Shown here piece by piece: positions 27,427 through 38,021 of a DNA stretch of 64,000 bases (within the stretch, counting starts at the first letter, position 1; every line of letters begins with the position of its first letter). Position numbers and translations under genes: made by a program. The notes under the pieces were generated by a model. It was not told the origin of the DNA, ran no database searches, and saw only the letters and a list, made by a program, of their open reading frames with translations. This DNA is from Acidobacteriota bacterium (GTDB lineage: Bacteria > Acidobacteriota > Thermoanaerobaculia > UBA5066), in NCBI GenBank assembly GCA_029781975.1, contig JAKOVQ010000033.1, positions 186,001 to 250,000 on the forward strand, given 5' to 3'.

Positions 27427-29064
27427 TCAGGCCCCCATCTTCACGAGCTCCTCGTACGCTGAGAGCGTCAGGAACTCCGGCAGCTCCTCGCTCCGGATCA
27501 TCCGGTCGAAGAGCCGCGCGGCCAGCTCGTAGCGCCCGGCGCCGACCCCTTCCTCCGCGAGGCGCGCGCGGATCGCCGCGACCTCCTCGTCGAAGATCCT
27601 CTGGTAGAGCTCGGGCGTCAGCTTCCGGCCGTCGTCGAGCGTCACGCCGGCCTTCAGCCACTGCCAGACCTGGGTCCGCGAGATCTCCGAGGTCGCCGCG
27701 TCCTCCATCAGGTTGTAGAGCGGCACGCAGCCCGTCCCTCGGAGCCACGCCTCGAGGTAGAGCATCCCGACGTTCAGGTTCTGCCTCAGCCCCTTCTCGG
27801 AGATCGTCCCCTCGGGGACCGCGAGGAGGTCCTTCGCGGTGATCGTCGCCGCCGGGTGGGCGGTGGCGATCTGGTTCGGCTGGGGCATGTACTTGTCGAA
27901 GATCTCCCGGGCGATCGGGACGAGGCCCGGGTGGGCGACCCACGTGCCGTCGTGCCCCGCCTTCACCTCCCGGAGCTTGTCGGCCCGGACCTTCTCGAGG
28001 GCCACGCGGTTCGCCTCGGGGTCCGACTTGATCGGGATCTGGGCCGCCATCCCCCCCATCGCGTGGATCCCGCGCCGGTGGCAGGTCCGGATCAGGAGCG
28101 TCACGTACGACGCGAGGAAGTGCTTCTCCATCGTCACGAGGCCGCGGTCGGGCAAGACGAACCCGGGCTTGCGCCCGAGCCTCTTGATGAAGGAGAAGAT
28201 GTAGTCCCAGCGCCCGCAGTTGAGGCCGGCCGAGTGGTCCTTCAGCTCGTGGAGGATCTCGTCCATCTGGAAGGCCGCGAGGATCGTCTCGATCAGGACC
28301 GTCGCCCGGATCGTCCCCACGGGGACCCCGAGGTCCGTCTGCGCCTTGACGAAGACGTCGTTCCAGAGGCGCGCCTCGAGGTGGTGCTCGAGCTTGGGGA
28401 GATAGAAGTAAGGACCGCTCCCCCGCGCCACCAGCCGCCTGGCGTTGTGGAAGAAGAAGAGCCCGAAGTCGAAGAGGCTCCCCGAGACCGCCTGGCCGTC
28501 GACGAGGAGGTGCTTCTCCAGGAGGTGCCAGCCGCGGGGGCGGACCATCAGGACCGCGACCTTCTCGTTCAGCCGGTAGCTCTTCCCGCCGTCGGGCGCC
28601 TCGAACGTGATCGTCCTCTCGATCGCGTCCCTCAGGTTGAGGTGCCCTTCGAGGTTGTTCGCCCAGGTCGGGGAGTTCGAATCCTCGAAGTCGGCCATGA
28701 AGACGCTCGCCCCGGAATTCAGGGCGTTGATGATCATCTTCCGGTCGACGGGGCCCGTGATCTCGACCCGCCGGTCCACGAGGTCGGGCGGGATCGGGGC
28801 GACCTTCCAGCCGGCCGCGCGGATCTCCGCCGTCTCCGGGAGGAAGTCGGGGAGCGCCCCCGCGTCGAGCCGCGCCTGCACCTCGCGGCGGCGGGCCAGG
28901 AGCTCCTCGCGGCGCGCGCCGAACGTCCGCTGGAGCGACGCGACGAAGCGGAGGGCCTCGGGCGTGAGGACCTCGTCGTAGTTCGGGCCGAGGGGGCCCC
29001 GCACCTCGATCCCTTCCCGGGCGAGGGCGGCGACGGCAGTGACGGCGGCGTTCGTCTCGGGCAC
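27427..29064 (-). CDS. aceB: Malate synthase A
   Basis: 545 aa, the normal length for the A isoform. Condenses glyoxylate with acetyl-CoA to malate in the glyoxylate shunt. Clear family segments: [99 protein letters not shown], and [18 protein letters not shown] with the catalytic Asp. GTG 29064 is preceded by GAGGAGGAGG at good spacing, and the open frame upstream of it is non-conserved. No isocitrate lyase gene is in the window. Confidence 0.95.
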   Translation of the reverse strand: MPETNAAVTAVAALAREGIEVRGPLGPNYDEVLTPEALRFVASLQRTFGARREELLARRREVQARLDAGALPDFLPETAEIRAAGWKVAPIPPDLVDRRVEITGPVDRKMIINALNSGASVFMADFEDSNSPTWANNLEGHLNLRDAIERTITFEAPDGGKSYRLNEKVAVLMVRPRGWHLLEKHLLVDGQAVSGSLFDFGLFFFHNARRLVARGSGPYFYLPKLEHHLEARLWNDVFVKAQTDLGVPVGTIRATVLIETILAAFQMDEILHELKDHSAGLNCGRWDYIFSFIKRLGRKPGFVLPDRGLVTMEKHFLASYVTLLIRTCHRRGIHAMGGMAAQIPIKSDPEANRVALEKVRADKLREVKAGHDGTWVAHPGLVPIAREIFDKYMPQPNQIATAHPAATITAKDLLAVPEGTISEKGLRQNLNVGMLYLEAWLRGTGCVPLYNLMEDAATSEISRTQVWQWLKAGVTLDDGRKLTPELYQRIFDEEVAAIRARLAEEGVGAGRYELAARLFDRMIRSEELPEFLTLSAYEELVKMGA

Positions 29065-29105
29065 GGCGACCTCCTCCTCGGGCCTCCTGGCCCTCGAGGG
29101 GAGCC

Positions 29106-29135
29106 AGTTTACGGGTTTCTGCCGCGACGCAGTAA
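29106..29135 (-). promoter_or_regulatory. Promoter TTACTG-18-TAAACT, malate synthase
   Basis: On the minus strand, TTACTG (29135-29130), an 18-base spacer, and TAAACT (29111-29106). A 41-base leader with a strong Shine-Dalgarno sequence leads to GTG 29064. It lies back to back with the next promoter, 10 bases apart. Confidence 0.6.
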
Positions 29136-29145
29136 GGGCGGCCCC

Positions 29146-29151
29146 TACAAT
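29146..29151 (+). promoter_or_regulatory. -10 box TACAAT, leaderless-type, large orphan gene
   Basis: TACAAT ends 11 bases before GTG 29163. There is no Shine-Dalgarno sequence. Confidence 0.5.
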
Positions 29152-29162
29152 CCGGCCGTCCC

Positions 29163-32100
29163 GTGCACAGTCTCCCGCCCCCCCACCGCCCCCGCGCCGC
29201 CGTCCTCGCACCGCTCCTCGCTGCCGTCGCGGCCCTCGCCGTCGCCGCGCAGGCCGGCGCCGCCCCCGCCCGGCCTTCGGCCCGGCACCTCCTGCCGGCC
29301 GCCGGCGTGACACCCGGCGGCCTCGTCTGGACCGTCGACGCCGAGAGCCGGAGGGTCGTCCTCCGCGAGGCCGACGGGACGGGCCGCGGCTCCTACCCCG
29401 TCGCCCCGGACGAGCGGGTCGTCCTCTCCGTCGCGGACGACGGGTCGCGCGTCACCTCGCCCTTCCGGGAGGGGCTCGTCCCGGGGCGGGAGCTCCCCCG
29501 CCGCGTTCGGCTCGTTTTCCGCTCGCCCGACGGGAGCGTCCGGGCGAGCCGGGAGTCCGAGACGGTCGGCGACGCGCTCCCCGCCTTCCGGGGGGACACC
29601 TGCTTCCTCCTCCGCGCCGACGGGGACGGCTGGGCCCTCTTCCGATCGAGCCCGGACGGGGAGTCGCGCGTGGCGCGGTTCCCCGCGGCGGCGATCCCGC
29701 ACGGCAGCCTGCGGCGCGCCGTCCTCCTGACGGCCTCGGCCGACGGCGTCCTCCTGACCCTGCCCGACGAGCGGGGAGAGCGGTACCTCCGCGCCGACCG
29801 GCCCGACGCGCTCGTCGTCCCCGACGGGACCGCCGCCTGCGGGAGCACGCGCTCGCAGAGGGCCTGGGCCGAGGGGAGGGACGGGGTCCTCCGGATCCTC
29901 CGGCGGACCCTCCCGGCGGACGACGAGCACCCGGAACGGGAGGTCTCCGTCGCCGAGCTCCTCGACGGCGACGGCAAGGTCGTCCGGAGCCGTCCGCTCG
30001 GGAGCTGGTCGATCCCTTACCCGCTCCCCGACGGCGGGCTCCTCCTCCTGGACGGCCTGGAGGCGGCCCGGTTCGACGACCGCCTGGAGGAGACGGGCCG
30101 ATCGGCCTTCGCGCTCGACGCCTCGACCGATCCCCGCGAGGCCGAGGAGGTCGCCGAGGAGAGCCGGCGGCTCCGGTCCCTCGGCTCGCGGGCGACGGGC
30201 GCCGACTGGGCCGCCCTCGCCCTCCTGCCTCGCGCCGGTGCCGGCCTCTTCCTCGACGCCGCCCTGCGCGACCCCGAAGGCGCCCTCGACCGGCTGGCGC
30301 GCGAAGGGGACGGGAGCGCGAACGAGGTGCGCGCCCACGCGGCGCTGCGCGACCTGGGGCTGGCCTCGCGCGGGAGGGACGCCGCGGGCCGGGAGCGGAT
30401 GGCGACGGCTCTCGAAGCCCGCGTCGCCCGGGGCGCCCCCGGCTGGATGCAGCGCATCTCCGGCCTCCTCCTCGTGGCGCTCCGGGGCGGGAAGGCCCCT
30501 CCCTGGGCGGCGGGGGCCGCGGCCGAGGCGCTGGCGCGGGACGGGACGGGCGAGGACGCCGCGCTCCTCCCGGACGACGCCATGACGCTGGAGATGGCCG
30601 AGACCGTCGCCGCGGTCGACCGCGCCCGGATCGACGCGCTCGAGCGAAACGAGCCCGAGCGCGCGCGTGACCTCCTCGCCGGAGGGATGGGGTCCGGGCT
30701 GTCGTTCGACGAGAGGCAGCAGATCCGGTTCCACGTCCCCGCCGCACGCTTCCCGCAGACCCTCCTCGACTGCACGGCGGGCCCCTCCTCGATCCGCTCG
30801 CTCGTCGCCGTCGACGCCCTGGCGGAGGCCGCGGTGACGCTGGGCGACCGCGGCGACGGCGAGGAGCCCCTCGACGCGAAGGGGCTCGCGAGGGCCGGCG
30901 CCGGCGCCGAGCTCCTCCTCGAGGCGCGGGGGTCGGACGACCCCGGCCTCGCCGCGACCGGCCAGGTCCTCGGGCCGCTCTTCGGCCTTCCGGTCGACCG
31001 CGAGGGGCTTCGCCGGACCCTGGCGCGGAGGCCCGAGCTCTCCTTCTACGGCCTCGGAGCGCTCCTGTCGGACCGATCGCTCCCCGCGCAGGCATGGACC
31101 GGCCTCGTCGCCTCGACGATCGAGGCGTCCCGCGCGGCCTCCGCCGACCCCGGAGCGTGCACGTACGCGCGGCAGAAGGACGCCGCCGAGGACGGCTTCG
31201 AGAGGCCGCACGACATGTACTGCGAGGTCCTCTCCCTCGTCCAGGCCGTCACCCTCTTCCCGGAGCAGGACGTCGCCGCCCTCCCCTTCTTCGACCGCGA
31301 ACGGATCGACCTCCTCGGCTCCTGGGCCCGTTCGGGCGCCGCGCCCCCCGAGCTCCGCCTCGACGCCCGCCTCCACCAGGTCCTCTACGGCGACGCGAGG
31401 GCGGACGACGTCCTCGCGCTCTGGAAGGAGCCCGACCTCCCGGCCTCCGTCCGCCGCGAGGTGCTGAGGCGGCCCGTCGCCGGGGACGCCACGCGGCTCG
31501 CCGACGCGCTCCAGCGAGCGCTCGCGTCGGGGAAGACGGCCCCCGAGGACCGGGCGGCCATGCTCGACGCCCTCACCCGGGCCGACCCCGCCGCCGCGGA
31601 CGCGGTCGCGGCCGACGCCTGGAAGGCGGGCACCGTCCCTGCGACGGACGACGCCTTCTCGGTCCGCGCCTTCACCCGCGCGCTCGACCCCGCCCGCGCG
31701 GCGGGCGACTCGGCCCTCCTCGACGCGCTCCGGCGCGCCGCGCGGGGAGGCGTGTACGCCGTTGAGGCGTCGCGCGTCCTGGCCCTCGCGGGAGACCCCG
31801 GGGCGGCCGGCCTCCTCGCCTCCGCCCTCGCGCGCGGCTGCTCGCGCTGCCTCTCGACGGGCGACCTCGCGGACGCCTTCTCCGCAGAGGGCCCGGCGGG
31901 GATCGACGCCCTCGCGGGGCTGGCCGACGGGCTCCCCCCCGACCTCACCGCCCCGCTCGAGGCGCTCTACGCCCTCGACGCGGGGCGCGCGGACGAGGTG
32001 GCCCTGAGAAAGCTCGACGACGCCCTCGCCCACGGATGCGTCCCGGGGAGCCTCGTCCTCCTCCTGGCGCGGAAGGGGACCGACCCGTTCCCCCGCGTCG

Positions 32101-32336
32101 CCGAGGCGCTCGCGGGAAGCGGGTGCTCGCGCGCGGCGCTCCGGCCGGGCTCGGCCGTGACGCTCTGGGGAGGCTCGGGAGATTCCACGAAGGCGGTCCG
32201 CCGCCGGGCCCGGGACGCCGCGCAAGAGATCGCCTCGCCCCTCTGCAGGAAGGCGTTCCAGCAGCTCTTCGACCTCCGGGACGAGCCGGAGTCCGGGAGC
32301 CTCGACGAGACCGTCGGAAGCCCGGGCTCGCGATGA
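29163..32336 (+). CDS. Large secreted protein, unknown family
   Basis: 1057 aa. Signal peptide about 10-34 ([15 protein letters not shown]). Residues about 45-330 are beta-rich with short repeating segments ([43 protein letters not shown]), suggesting a propeller-like sensor. Residues about 335-1057 are Ala/Leu/Asp-rich helical repeats, possibly HEAT-like, with scattered Cys pairs such as CSRC near residue 895. No catalytic motif seen. It is real despite a long antisense open frame, because it has a signal peptide, a -10 box and amphipathic helices. The NDH-2 gene follows 10 bases later with its own Shine-Dalgarno sequence, so the two may be co-transcribed. Confidence 0.7.
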   Translation: MHSLPPPHRPRAAVLAPLLAAVAALAVAAQAGAAPARPSARHLLPAAGVTPGGLVWTVDAESRRVVLREADGTGRGSYPVAPDERVVLSVADDGSRVTSPFREGLVPGRELPRRVRLVFRSPDGSVRASRESETVGDALPAFRGDTCFLLRADGDGWALFRSSPDGESRVARFPAAAIPHGSLRRAVLLTASADGVLLTLPDERGERYLRADRPDALVVPDGTAACGSTRSQRAWAEGRDGVLRILRRTLPADDEHPEREVSVAELLDGDGKVVRSRPLGSWSIPYPLPDGGLLLLDGLEAARFDDRLEETGRSAFALDASTDPREAEEVAEESRRLRSLGSRATGADWAALALLPRAGAGLFLDAALRDPEGALDRLAREGDGSANEVRAHAALRDLGLASRGRDAAGRERMATALEARVARGAPGWMQRISGLLLVALRGGKAPPWAAGAAAEALARDGTGEDAALLPDDAMTLEMAETVAAVDRARIDALERNEPERARDLLAGGMGSGLSFDERQQIRFHVPAARFPQTLLDCTAGPSSIRSLVAVDALAEAAVTLGDRGDGEEPLDAKGLARAGAGAELLLEARGSDDPGLAATGQVLGPLFGLPVDREGLRRTLARRPELSFYGLGALLSDRSLPAQAWTGLVASTIEASRAASADPGACTYARQKDAAEDGFERPHDMYCEVLSLVQAVTLFPEQDVAALPFFDRERIDLLGSWARSGAAPPELRLDARLHQVLYGDARADDVLALWKEPDLPASVRREVLRRPVAGDATRLADALQRALASGKTAPEDRAAMLDALTRADPAAADAVAADAWKAGTVPATDDAFSVRAFTRALDPARAAGDSALLDALRRAARGGVYAVEASRVLALAGDPGAAGLLASALARGCSRCLSTGDLADAFSAEGPAGIDALAGLADGLPPDLTAPLEALYALDAGRADEVALRKLDDALAHGCVPGSLVLLLARKGTDPFPRVAEALAGSGCSRAALRPGSAVTLWGGSGDSTKAVRRRARDAAQEIASPLCRKAFQQLFDLRDEPESGSLDETVGSPGSR

Positions 32337-32346
32337 GGAGGATTCC

Positions 32347-33666
32347 ATGACCCGTCACCGGCTGGTCGTCGTGGGGGGCGGCTTCGGCGGCCTCACCCTC
32401 GTCCGGGCGCTCCGGCGCGCGCCGGTCGACGTCACGCTCGTCGACCGACGCAACTTCCACCTCTTCCAGCCGCTCCTCTACCAGGTGGCGACCGGGGGGC
32501 TCTCCCCCGCCAACATCGCGACTCCCCTGCGCGCGCTCTTCAAGAGGCAGCGGAACGTGGAGGTCCTCCTGGCCGAGGCGACCGGCGTCGACGTCGAGGG
32601 CCGCCGGCTCCTCCTCGACGACGGTGCGCTCCCGTACGACACGCTCGTCGTCGCCGCGGGCGGGAGCCACGCCTACTTCGGCCACGACGAGTGGGAGCCG
32701 CTCGCTCCCGGCCTCAAGACGCTCGAGGACGCGACCGAGATCCGCCGCCGCGTCCTCCTCGCCTTCGAGGCCGCCGAGCGCGAGGCCGACCCCGACGTCC
32801 AGCGCTCCTGGCTCTCCTTCGTCGTCGTCGGCGCCGGTCCCACCGGAGTCGAGCTGGCGGGGGCCCTCGCCGAGATCGCCCGGCACACCCTCCGCGACGA
32901 GTTCCGCCGCATCGACCCATCGGCCGCGCGGATCCTCCTGGTGGAGGGCGCAGACCGGGTCCTGACGTCGTATCGCCCGGCGCTCTCGGCGCGAGCCCTT
33001 CGCGACCTCGCGCGCCTCGGCGTCGAGGTCAGGACCTCGACGCTCGTCACGTCGGTCTCGGAGCGGGGGGTGACGCTCGGGAAGGACGGCGCGCGGGAGG
33101 AGGTGGGAGCCCGGACGGTCCTCTGGGCGGCCGGGGTCACGGGATCTCCGCTCGGACGGGCCCTCGCCGAAGCCACCGGGGCGGAGACGGACCGCGCCGG
33201 GCGCGTCGTCGTCGGCCCCGACCTCTCGCTCCCCGGCCACCCGGAGCTCTTCGTCGTCGGGGACCTCGCCCTCTTCTCCCACCAGGGCGGCCGGCCGCTG
33301 CCGGGGGTGGCGCCGGTGGCGATGCAGCAGGGACGGTACGTCGCGCGCCTCGTCGAGGCGCGCCTGGCCGGCGCGTCCCTCGCCCCGTTCCGCTACCGCG
33401 ACAAGGGGAGCATGGCGACGATCGGCCGCGCCGCCGCGATCGTCGAGGTGGCGGGGATCGGCTTCGGCGGCTACCTCGCGTGGCTGACCTGGCTCTTCAT
33501 CCACCTCCTCTACATCGTCCAGTTCGGCAACCGCCTCCTCGTCCTCCTCCAGTGGGCCTGGAGCTACCTCACCTGGAACCGCTCCGCCCGCCTCATCACC
33601 GGGACGAGGGCCGGGGCCCCGCCCGTCGCGTCCCCCGAGCCTCCCGTCCCGGCCCGCCGGACCTGA
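32347..33666 (+). CDS. ndh: Type II NADH dehydrogenase (NDH-2)
   Basis: 439 aa. A single-subunit flavoprotein that passes electrons from NADH to quinone without pumping protons. FAD motif VVVGGGFGGLTLVRAL at the N-terminus; NHFxLFQPLLYQVATGGL-type quinone-site segment (RNFHLFQPLLYQVA); NADH-binding VVGAGPTGVELAGALAE; VGDLALF; GVAPVAMQQGRYVA. The C-terminal 60 residues carry hydrophobic helices (YLAWLTWLFIHLLYIVQFGNRL) for membrane attachment. ATG with AGGAGG 6 bases upstream. Follows the large secreted orphan. Confidence 0.9.
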   Translation: MTRHRLVVVGGGFGGLTLVRALRRAPVDVTLVDRRNFHLFQPLLYQVATGGLSPANIATPLRALFKRQRNVEVLLAEATGVDVEGRRLLLDDGALPYDTLVVAAGGSHAYFGHDEWEPLAPGLKTLEDATEIRRRVLLAFEAAEREADPDVQRSWLSFVVVGAGPTGVELAGALAEIARHTLRDEFRRIDPSAARILLVEGADRVLTSYRPALSARALRDLARLGVEVRTSTLVTSVSERGVTLGKDGAREEVGARTVLWAAGVTGSPLGRALAEATGAETDRAGRVVVGPDLSLPGHPELFVVGDLALFSHQGGRPLPGVAPVAMQQGRYVARLVEARLAGASLAPFRYRDKGSMATIGRAAAIVEVAGIGFGGYLAWLTWLFIHLLYIVQFGNRLLVLLQWAWSYLTWNRSARLITGTRAGAPPVASPEPPVPARRT

Positions 33667-33685
33667 CGGCGGGTGCGAGGGCGGG

Positions 33686-33691
33686 TATCGT
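33686..33691 (+). promoter_or_regulatory. -10 box TATCGT, Asp-box protein gene
   Basis: TATCGT ends 18 bases before GTG 33710. A GGAGG Shine-Dalgarno sequence (33699-33703) lies between them, so this is a short-leader promoter rather than a leaderless one. Confidence 0.45.
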
Positions 33692-33709
33692 CCGGCCCGG
33701 AGGTCCCGC

Positions 33710-36700
33710 GTGCATCGAACCGGCTCCGCGTCCCCCATCGCCTCCCTCCTCGCCGCCGCCGCCGTCGCGGGCGCGGCCACCCTGATCCCGCCGCAGCAGG
33801 CGCTCGCCGGCGCGCCGGCTCCGAAGGGCCCGGCAGCCGCAGCGGCGGCGGCGAAGGCGAAGGGCCTTCCCGAGCTCCTCGGCGGGCTCCGCTTCCGCCC
33901 GATCGGCCCCTACCGTGGCGGCCGCGTGGCCGCGGTCGCGGGGGTCCGCGGCCAGCGGGAGGTCTTCTACTTCGGGGGGACGGGGGGCGGCGTCTGGAAG
34001 ACGACGAACGGCGGCGTCACCTGGGCGCCGGTCTCCGACAAGGACTTCAGGACCGGCTCCGTCGGGGCGCTGGCCGTCGCCGAGTCGGACCCGAACGTCG
34101 TCTACGCGGGGATGGGCGAGGCGCCGATCCGCGGCAACGTCTCCCACGGCGACGGCGTCTACCGCTCCGACGACGCGGGGCGGAGCTGGCGTAACCTCGG
34201 CCTCGCCGACACGCACCAGATCTCGGCCGTCCGCGTCCACCCGAAGGACCCGGACCTCGTCTACGTCGCGGCGCAGGGGCACGTCTGGGACGAGAACGCC
34301 GAGCGCGGCGTCTACAGGAGCACGGACGGCGGGAAGAGCTGGAAGAAGGTCCTCTTCGTCGACGCGAAGACGGGCTGCTCCGACCTCGCGATGGACCCGA
34401 CCAACCCGCGCATCCTCTACGCCGGCTTCTGGCAGGTCGTGAGGAAGCCCTGGACCCTGGAGAGCGGCGGACCGGGGAGCTCCCTCTACCGCTCCACCGA
34501 CGGCGGGGACACCTGGACGAAGCTGACGAAGGGGCTGCCCGAAGGGACGTGGGGAAAGGTCGGCGTCGCCGCTTCGGCGGCGCGGCCCGGCCGCGTCTGG
34601 GCCCTCGTCGAGGCCGACAAGGGGGGCCTCTACCTCTCGGATGACTGGGGCGACAGCTGGAAGAAGGTGAACGACGACAACGCCCTGAGGCAGCGCGCCT
34701 GGTACTACACGGAGGTCTTCGCGGACCCGAAGGCGGCCGACACCGTCTACGTCCTCAACGTGCGGTTCCACAAGTCGGTCGACGGAGGGAAGAGCTTCAC
34801 GACCCTCCGCGTGCCGCACGGCGACAACCACGACCTCTGGATCGACCCCGACGACCCGCTCCGGATGGTCGAGGGGAACGACGGCGGCGCGACCGTCACC
34901 TTCGACGGCGGGGCGACCTGGTCGACGGTGATGAACCAGCCCACCGCGCAGTTCTACCGCGTCGCCACCGACGACCGGTTCCCCTACCGGGTCTACGGGG
35001 CGCAGCAGGACAACTCGACCGTCTCCATCCGGAGCCGCTCGCGCGGCGGGAGCATCGGCGCCTCGGACTGGTACGACGTGGGCGGCTGCGAGAGCGGCTG
35101 GGTCGCCCCGCTCCCGAAGGACCCCGACGTCGTCTTCGCCGGCTGCTACGGCGGCTCCGTCACCCGGTACGACCACCGGACGGGCCAGGAGCGCGAGATC
35201 ACGCCCTGGCCGCAGCTCGCCGTCGGGCGGGCCCCGCGCGACCTGAGGTACAGGTTCCAGTGGAACGCGCCGATCCTGGTCTCGCGGCACGACCCGAAGG
35301 TCCTCTGGACCGCGGCGCAGGTGCTCCTCCAGTCGACGGACCAGGGGCAGAGCTGGACGGAGATCAGCCCCGACCTGACGCGGAACGAGAAGGAGAAGCA
35401 GGGGCCGTCGGGCGGGCCGATCACGAAGGACAACACCGGGGTCGAGGTCTACGGGACGATCTTCGCGCTGGCCGAGTCGCCGCACGAGGCCGGCACCCTC
35501 TGGGCCGGGAGCGACGACGGCCTCGTCCACCTGACGCGCGACGGCGGGAAGACGTGGAAGGACGTGACGCCGAAGGGGCTCCCGGCCGGGATCCAGGTCA
35601 ACGCGCTCGAGGCGTCGCCCCACGAGAAGGGGGGCGCCTACCTCGCCGCCACGGCCTACAAGCTCGGCGACTTCTCGCCGTACCTCTACGAGACGACCGA
35701 CTTCGGGGCGACCTGGAGGCGGATCGACGCCGGGATCGCCCGCGACGACTTCACGCGCGTCGTCCGCGAGGACCCCGAGAGGCGCGGCCTCCTCTACGCC
35801 GGGACGGAGACGGGGATCTGGGTCTCGCTGGACGACGGCGGGCGGTGGACGCGCTTGAAGGCGAACCTGCCGGCGGTCCCGGTCACCGACCTCGCCGTGA
35901 AGGACGGCGACCTCGTCGTGGCCACGCAGGGGCGCGCGTTCTGGATCCTCGACGACCTCTCGCCGCTCCGGCAGTGGAGCGACGCCGTCGCCGCGGAGAA
36001 GCTCCACGTCTTCGCCCCGCGGCCGGCTTACCGCGCCGAGTCGGGGCCGCAGGACGACGCGAAGGACGACGCGCCGCGGACCGCGGGGAAGAACCCCCCC
36101 TCCGGCGCCACGGTCTTCTACTGGCTGGCCGAAAAGCCCAAGGACGACCCGAAGGAGAAGGAGCGGGTGACCGTCGAGGTCCTCGAGGGGGAGAAGGTGA
36201 TCCGCGCCTTTACGAGCGAGAAGCCCGCCGAGGAGAAGAAGCCCGAGGACGAGGCGCGCGAGAAGCCGCTCGAGGTTAAGGAGGGGCTGAACGCCTTCGT
36301 CTGGGACCTCCGGCTCCTCAAGCCGACGCTCGTCCCCAAGGCGGTCCTCTGGGGGAGCAAGGAGGGCCCCCTCGTGGCGCCCGGCACCTACGCGATCCGC
36401 GTCACGGCCCCGGACGGCACGCGGACGGTCTCCCTCGAGGTGCGACCCAACCCGTCGCTCGGGACCTCCGAGGAGGACCTGAAGGCGCAGGCGGCCCTCC
36501 TCGCCGACCTGAGGGACCGCCTCTCGGCGACGCACGAGGCGGTCCTCAAGCTCCGCGACGCGCGTTCCCAGGTGGAGGCGCTCGCGGGGCGGGCCAAGGC
36601 GATCGGAAAGGGAGACGGGGTCGACGAGGCGGCGAAGGAGCTCGGCAAGCGGCTCCTCGCGGTCGAGGAGAAGCTCGTCAACCCGAAGCTCAAGAGCGAG

Positions 36701-36946
36701 CAGGACGTCCTCAACTTCCCGCCGGCCCTCGACCACCAGATCGTCGGCCTCATCTCGGCCGTCGGGAGCGCCGAGGCCCGGCCGACCGACGCCGAGGTCC
36801 GCTACGCCGCGGAGGTGAAGGCCACGCTCGGGCAGGTCCTCGGGGAGGCCGACGCGCTCCTGACGAAGGACGTCCCCGCCTTCGGGGACTCGGTCCGCGC
36901 GAAGGGGATCCCGCCGATCGTCCCGCTCGCCCACCCGCCGCGCTGA
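33710..36946 (+). CDS. Secreted Asp-box (BNR/VPS10-like) beta-propeller protein
   Basis: 1078 aa. Signal peptide about 1-32 (ending ALAGAPA). The mature protein starts with LRFRPIGPYRGGRVAAVAG, the usual opening of VPS10/sortilin-like bacterial propellers. About eleven Asp-box repeats (S/T-x-D-x-G-x-T/S-W) run from residue about 95 to 720, for example KTTNGGVTW, YRSTDGGKSW, YRSTDGGDTW, LQSTDQGQSW, LTRDGGKTW and YETTDFGATW. A Lys/Glu-rich insertion (about 780-870) and an Ig-like then coiled-coil C-terminus (about 880-1078) follow. Often labelled glycosyl hydrolase, but no catalytic residues are evident. The catalytic role is unknown and binding or scaffold function is plausible. Confidence 0.85.
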   Translation: MHRTGSASPIASLLAAAAVAGAATLIPPQQALAGAPAPKGPAAAAAAAKAKGLPELLGGLRFRPIGPYRGGRVAAVAGVRGQREVFYFGGTGGGVWKTTNGGVTWAPVSDKDFRTGSVGALAVAESDPNVVYAGMGEAPIRGNVSHGDGVYRSDDAGRSWRNLGLADTHQISAVRVHPKDPDLVYVAAQGHVWDENAERGVYRSTDGGKSWKKVLFVDAKTGCSDLAMDPTNPRILYAGFWQVVRKPWTLESGGPGSSLYRSTDGGDTWTKLTKGLPEGTWGKVGVAASAARPGRVWALVEADKGGLYLSDDWGDSWKKVNDDNALRQRAWYYTEVFADPKAADTVYVLNVRFHKSVDGGKSFTTLRVPHGDNHDLWIDPDDPLRMVEGNDGGATVTFDGGATWSTVMNQPTAQFYRVATDDRFPYRVYGAQQDNSTVSIRSRSRGGSIGASDWYDVGGCESGWVAPLPKDPDVVFAGCYGGSVTRYDHRTGQEREITPWPQLAVGRAPRDLRYRFQWNAPILVSRHDPKVLWTAAQVLLQSTDQGQSWTEISPDLTRNEKEKQGPSGGPITKDNTGVEVYGTIFALAESPHEAGTLWAGSDDGLVHLTRDGGKTWKDVTPKGLPAGIQVNALEASPHEKGGAYLAATAYKLGDFSPYLYETTDFGATWRRIDAGIARDDFTRVVREDPERRGLLYAGTETGIWVSLDDGGRWTRLKANLPAVPVTDLAVKDGDLVVATQGRAFWILDDLSPLRQWSDAVAAEKLHVFAPRPAYRAESGPQDDAKDDAPRTAGKNPPSGATVFYWLAEKPKDDPKEKERVTVEVLEGEKVIRAFTSEKPAEEKKPEDEAREKPLEVKEGLNAFVWDLRLLKPTLVPKAVLWGSKEGPLVAPGTYAIRVTAPDGTRTVSLEVRPNPSLGTSEEDLKAQAALLADLRDRLSATHEAVLKLRDARSQVEALAGRAKAIGKGDGVDEAAKELGKRLLAVEEKLVNPKLKSEQDVLNFPPALDHQIVGLISAVGSAEARPTDAEVRYAAEVKATLGQVLGEADALLTKDVPAFGDSVRAKGIPPIVPLAHPPR

Positions 36947-36992
36947 CCGGGGTCCGGGCCTCGAATCGGCGACACGGGAAAGGTTCGTCCGG

Positions 36993-38021
36993 ATGTCCCA
37001 CCGGAACCCTGACTGGCGAGGGGTCCTGGCTCGGTTCGACGCTGCCGCCGCCGCGCAGCCGCCCTCCGTGCTCGCGGCCGAGCTCCTCTCCGCCCGGGGC
37101 CATCCGGAAGAGGCGGTCGCCGCCTTCCGGGACCTCCTCGAGACCCGCCCTGCCGACAGGAGGCTCCTGCGCGCGTTCGTCCTCCACCTCGCGCGGGCGG
37201 GGCGGAGCGCCGAGTGCGAGGAGGTCAGACGGCAGATCCTCGAGCTGGAGGTCTCCGAGCTCGGGATCGGCCCCGGGGATGCCGAGAGCGTCGGCGGGTT
37301 CCTGCGCGCGAGCGAGGACGGCTCCGCGGCGCCCCGCGCCGCGCCGCGCGCCTACGTCGCCCGCATCTTCGACGGGTACGCCGAGCGCTTCGACCTCCAC
37401 CTGGAGGCGACGCTCCGCTACGAGGCTCCCGCCCTCCTCTTCGAGGCGGTCGCCGCCTCCGACGGAGCCGCCCGGGGAGACGGAGCGAGCCCGTGGAGCG
37501 TCCTCGATCTCGGCTGCGGAACCGGGCTGACCGGCACACGATTCCGTCACCTGGCGCGACGCCTCGTCGGCGTCGACCTGTCGCCCGGGATGATCCGCAA
37601 GACCGCCGAGAAGGGGCTGTACGACGAGCTGGCGGTCTCCGACATCACCGACTACCTCCGCGGCTGCCGGGAGCGGTTCGACCTGGTCCTCGCGGCGGAC
37701 GTGCTGGGCTACGTCGGGGACCTCGAGCCGCTGCTCTCCGCGAGCCCGCCGGTCCTCGCGCCGGGGGGCCGCTTCGCCTTCACGATCGAGGAGGCGGCCG
37801 GTGGCGCCCCGGACGGTTACGTCCTCTGCGCCACCCGCCGGTATCGCCACGACCCGGGCTACGTTCGACGCGCTGCCCTCAACGCCGGCCTCGCGGTCTC
37901 CTGCGCCCGCCACGCGGTGCTCCGGCACGAGGGGGGCCTCCCGGTCGCCGGCGTCGTGTTCGTCCTCGAGCACGCCACGGCGTCCCGGGGACGGGGCGCC
38001 GGAGCGGGCGGGCCGGCCTAG
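36993..38021 (+). CDS. SAM-dependent methyltransferase with helical N-terminal domain
   Basis: 342 aa. Residues about 1-95 are TPR-like helices (LLSARGHPEEAVAAFRDLLETRP). YVARIFDGYAERFDLHLEATLRYEAP precedes the class I methyltransferase domain, with SAM motif VLDLGCGTGLTG (about 168-179), GVDLSPGMIRKTAEKG and LVLAADVLGYVGDL. This arrangement is typical of TPR-containing methyltransferases whose substrate is unknown. Its TAG stop lies in a CTAG palindrome shared with the convergent STAS gene. ATG 36993, no strong Shine-Dalgarno sequence. Confidence 0.82.
   Translation: MSHRNPDWRGVLARFDAAAAAQPPSVLAAELLSARGHPEEAVAAFRDLLETRPADRRLLRAFVLHLARAGRSAECEEVRRQILELEVSELGIGPGDAESVGGFLRASEDGSAAPRAAPRAYVARIFDGYAERFDLHLEATLRYEAPALLFEAVAASDGAARGDGASPWSVLDLGCGTGLTGTRFRHLARRLVGVDLSPGMIRKTAEKGLYDELAVSDITDYLRGCRERFDLVLAADVLGYVGDLEPLLSASPPVLAPGGRFAFTIEEAAGGAPDGYVLCATRRYRHDPGYVRRAALNAGLAVSCARHAVLRHEGGLPVAGVVFVLEHATASRGRGAGAGGPA

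Noticed and set aside
29145..32348. Long open frame on the minus strand antisense to the 1057-aa secreted gene
   Set aside because: Composition is Arg/Gly/Glu/Asp-rich without domains, as expected for a shadow frame in very GC-rich DNA. The plus-strand frame has a signal peptide, a -10 box and regular helices.
33596..36934. 1112-codon minus-strand open frame antisense to the Asp-box protein
   Set aside because: The plus strand encodes about eleven Asp-box repeats, which fixes the coding strand.
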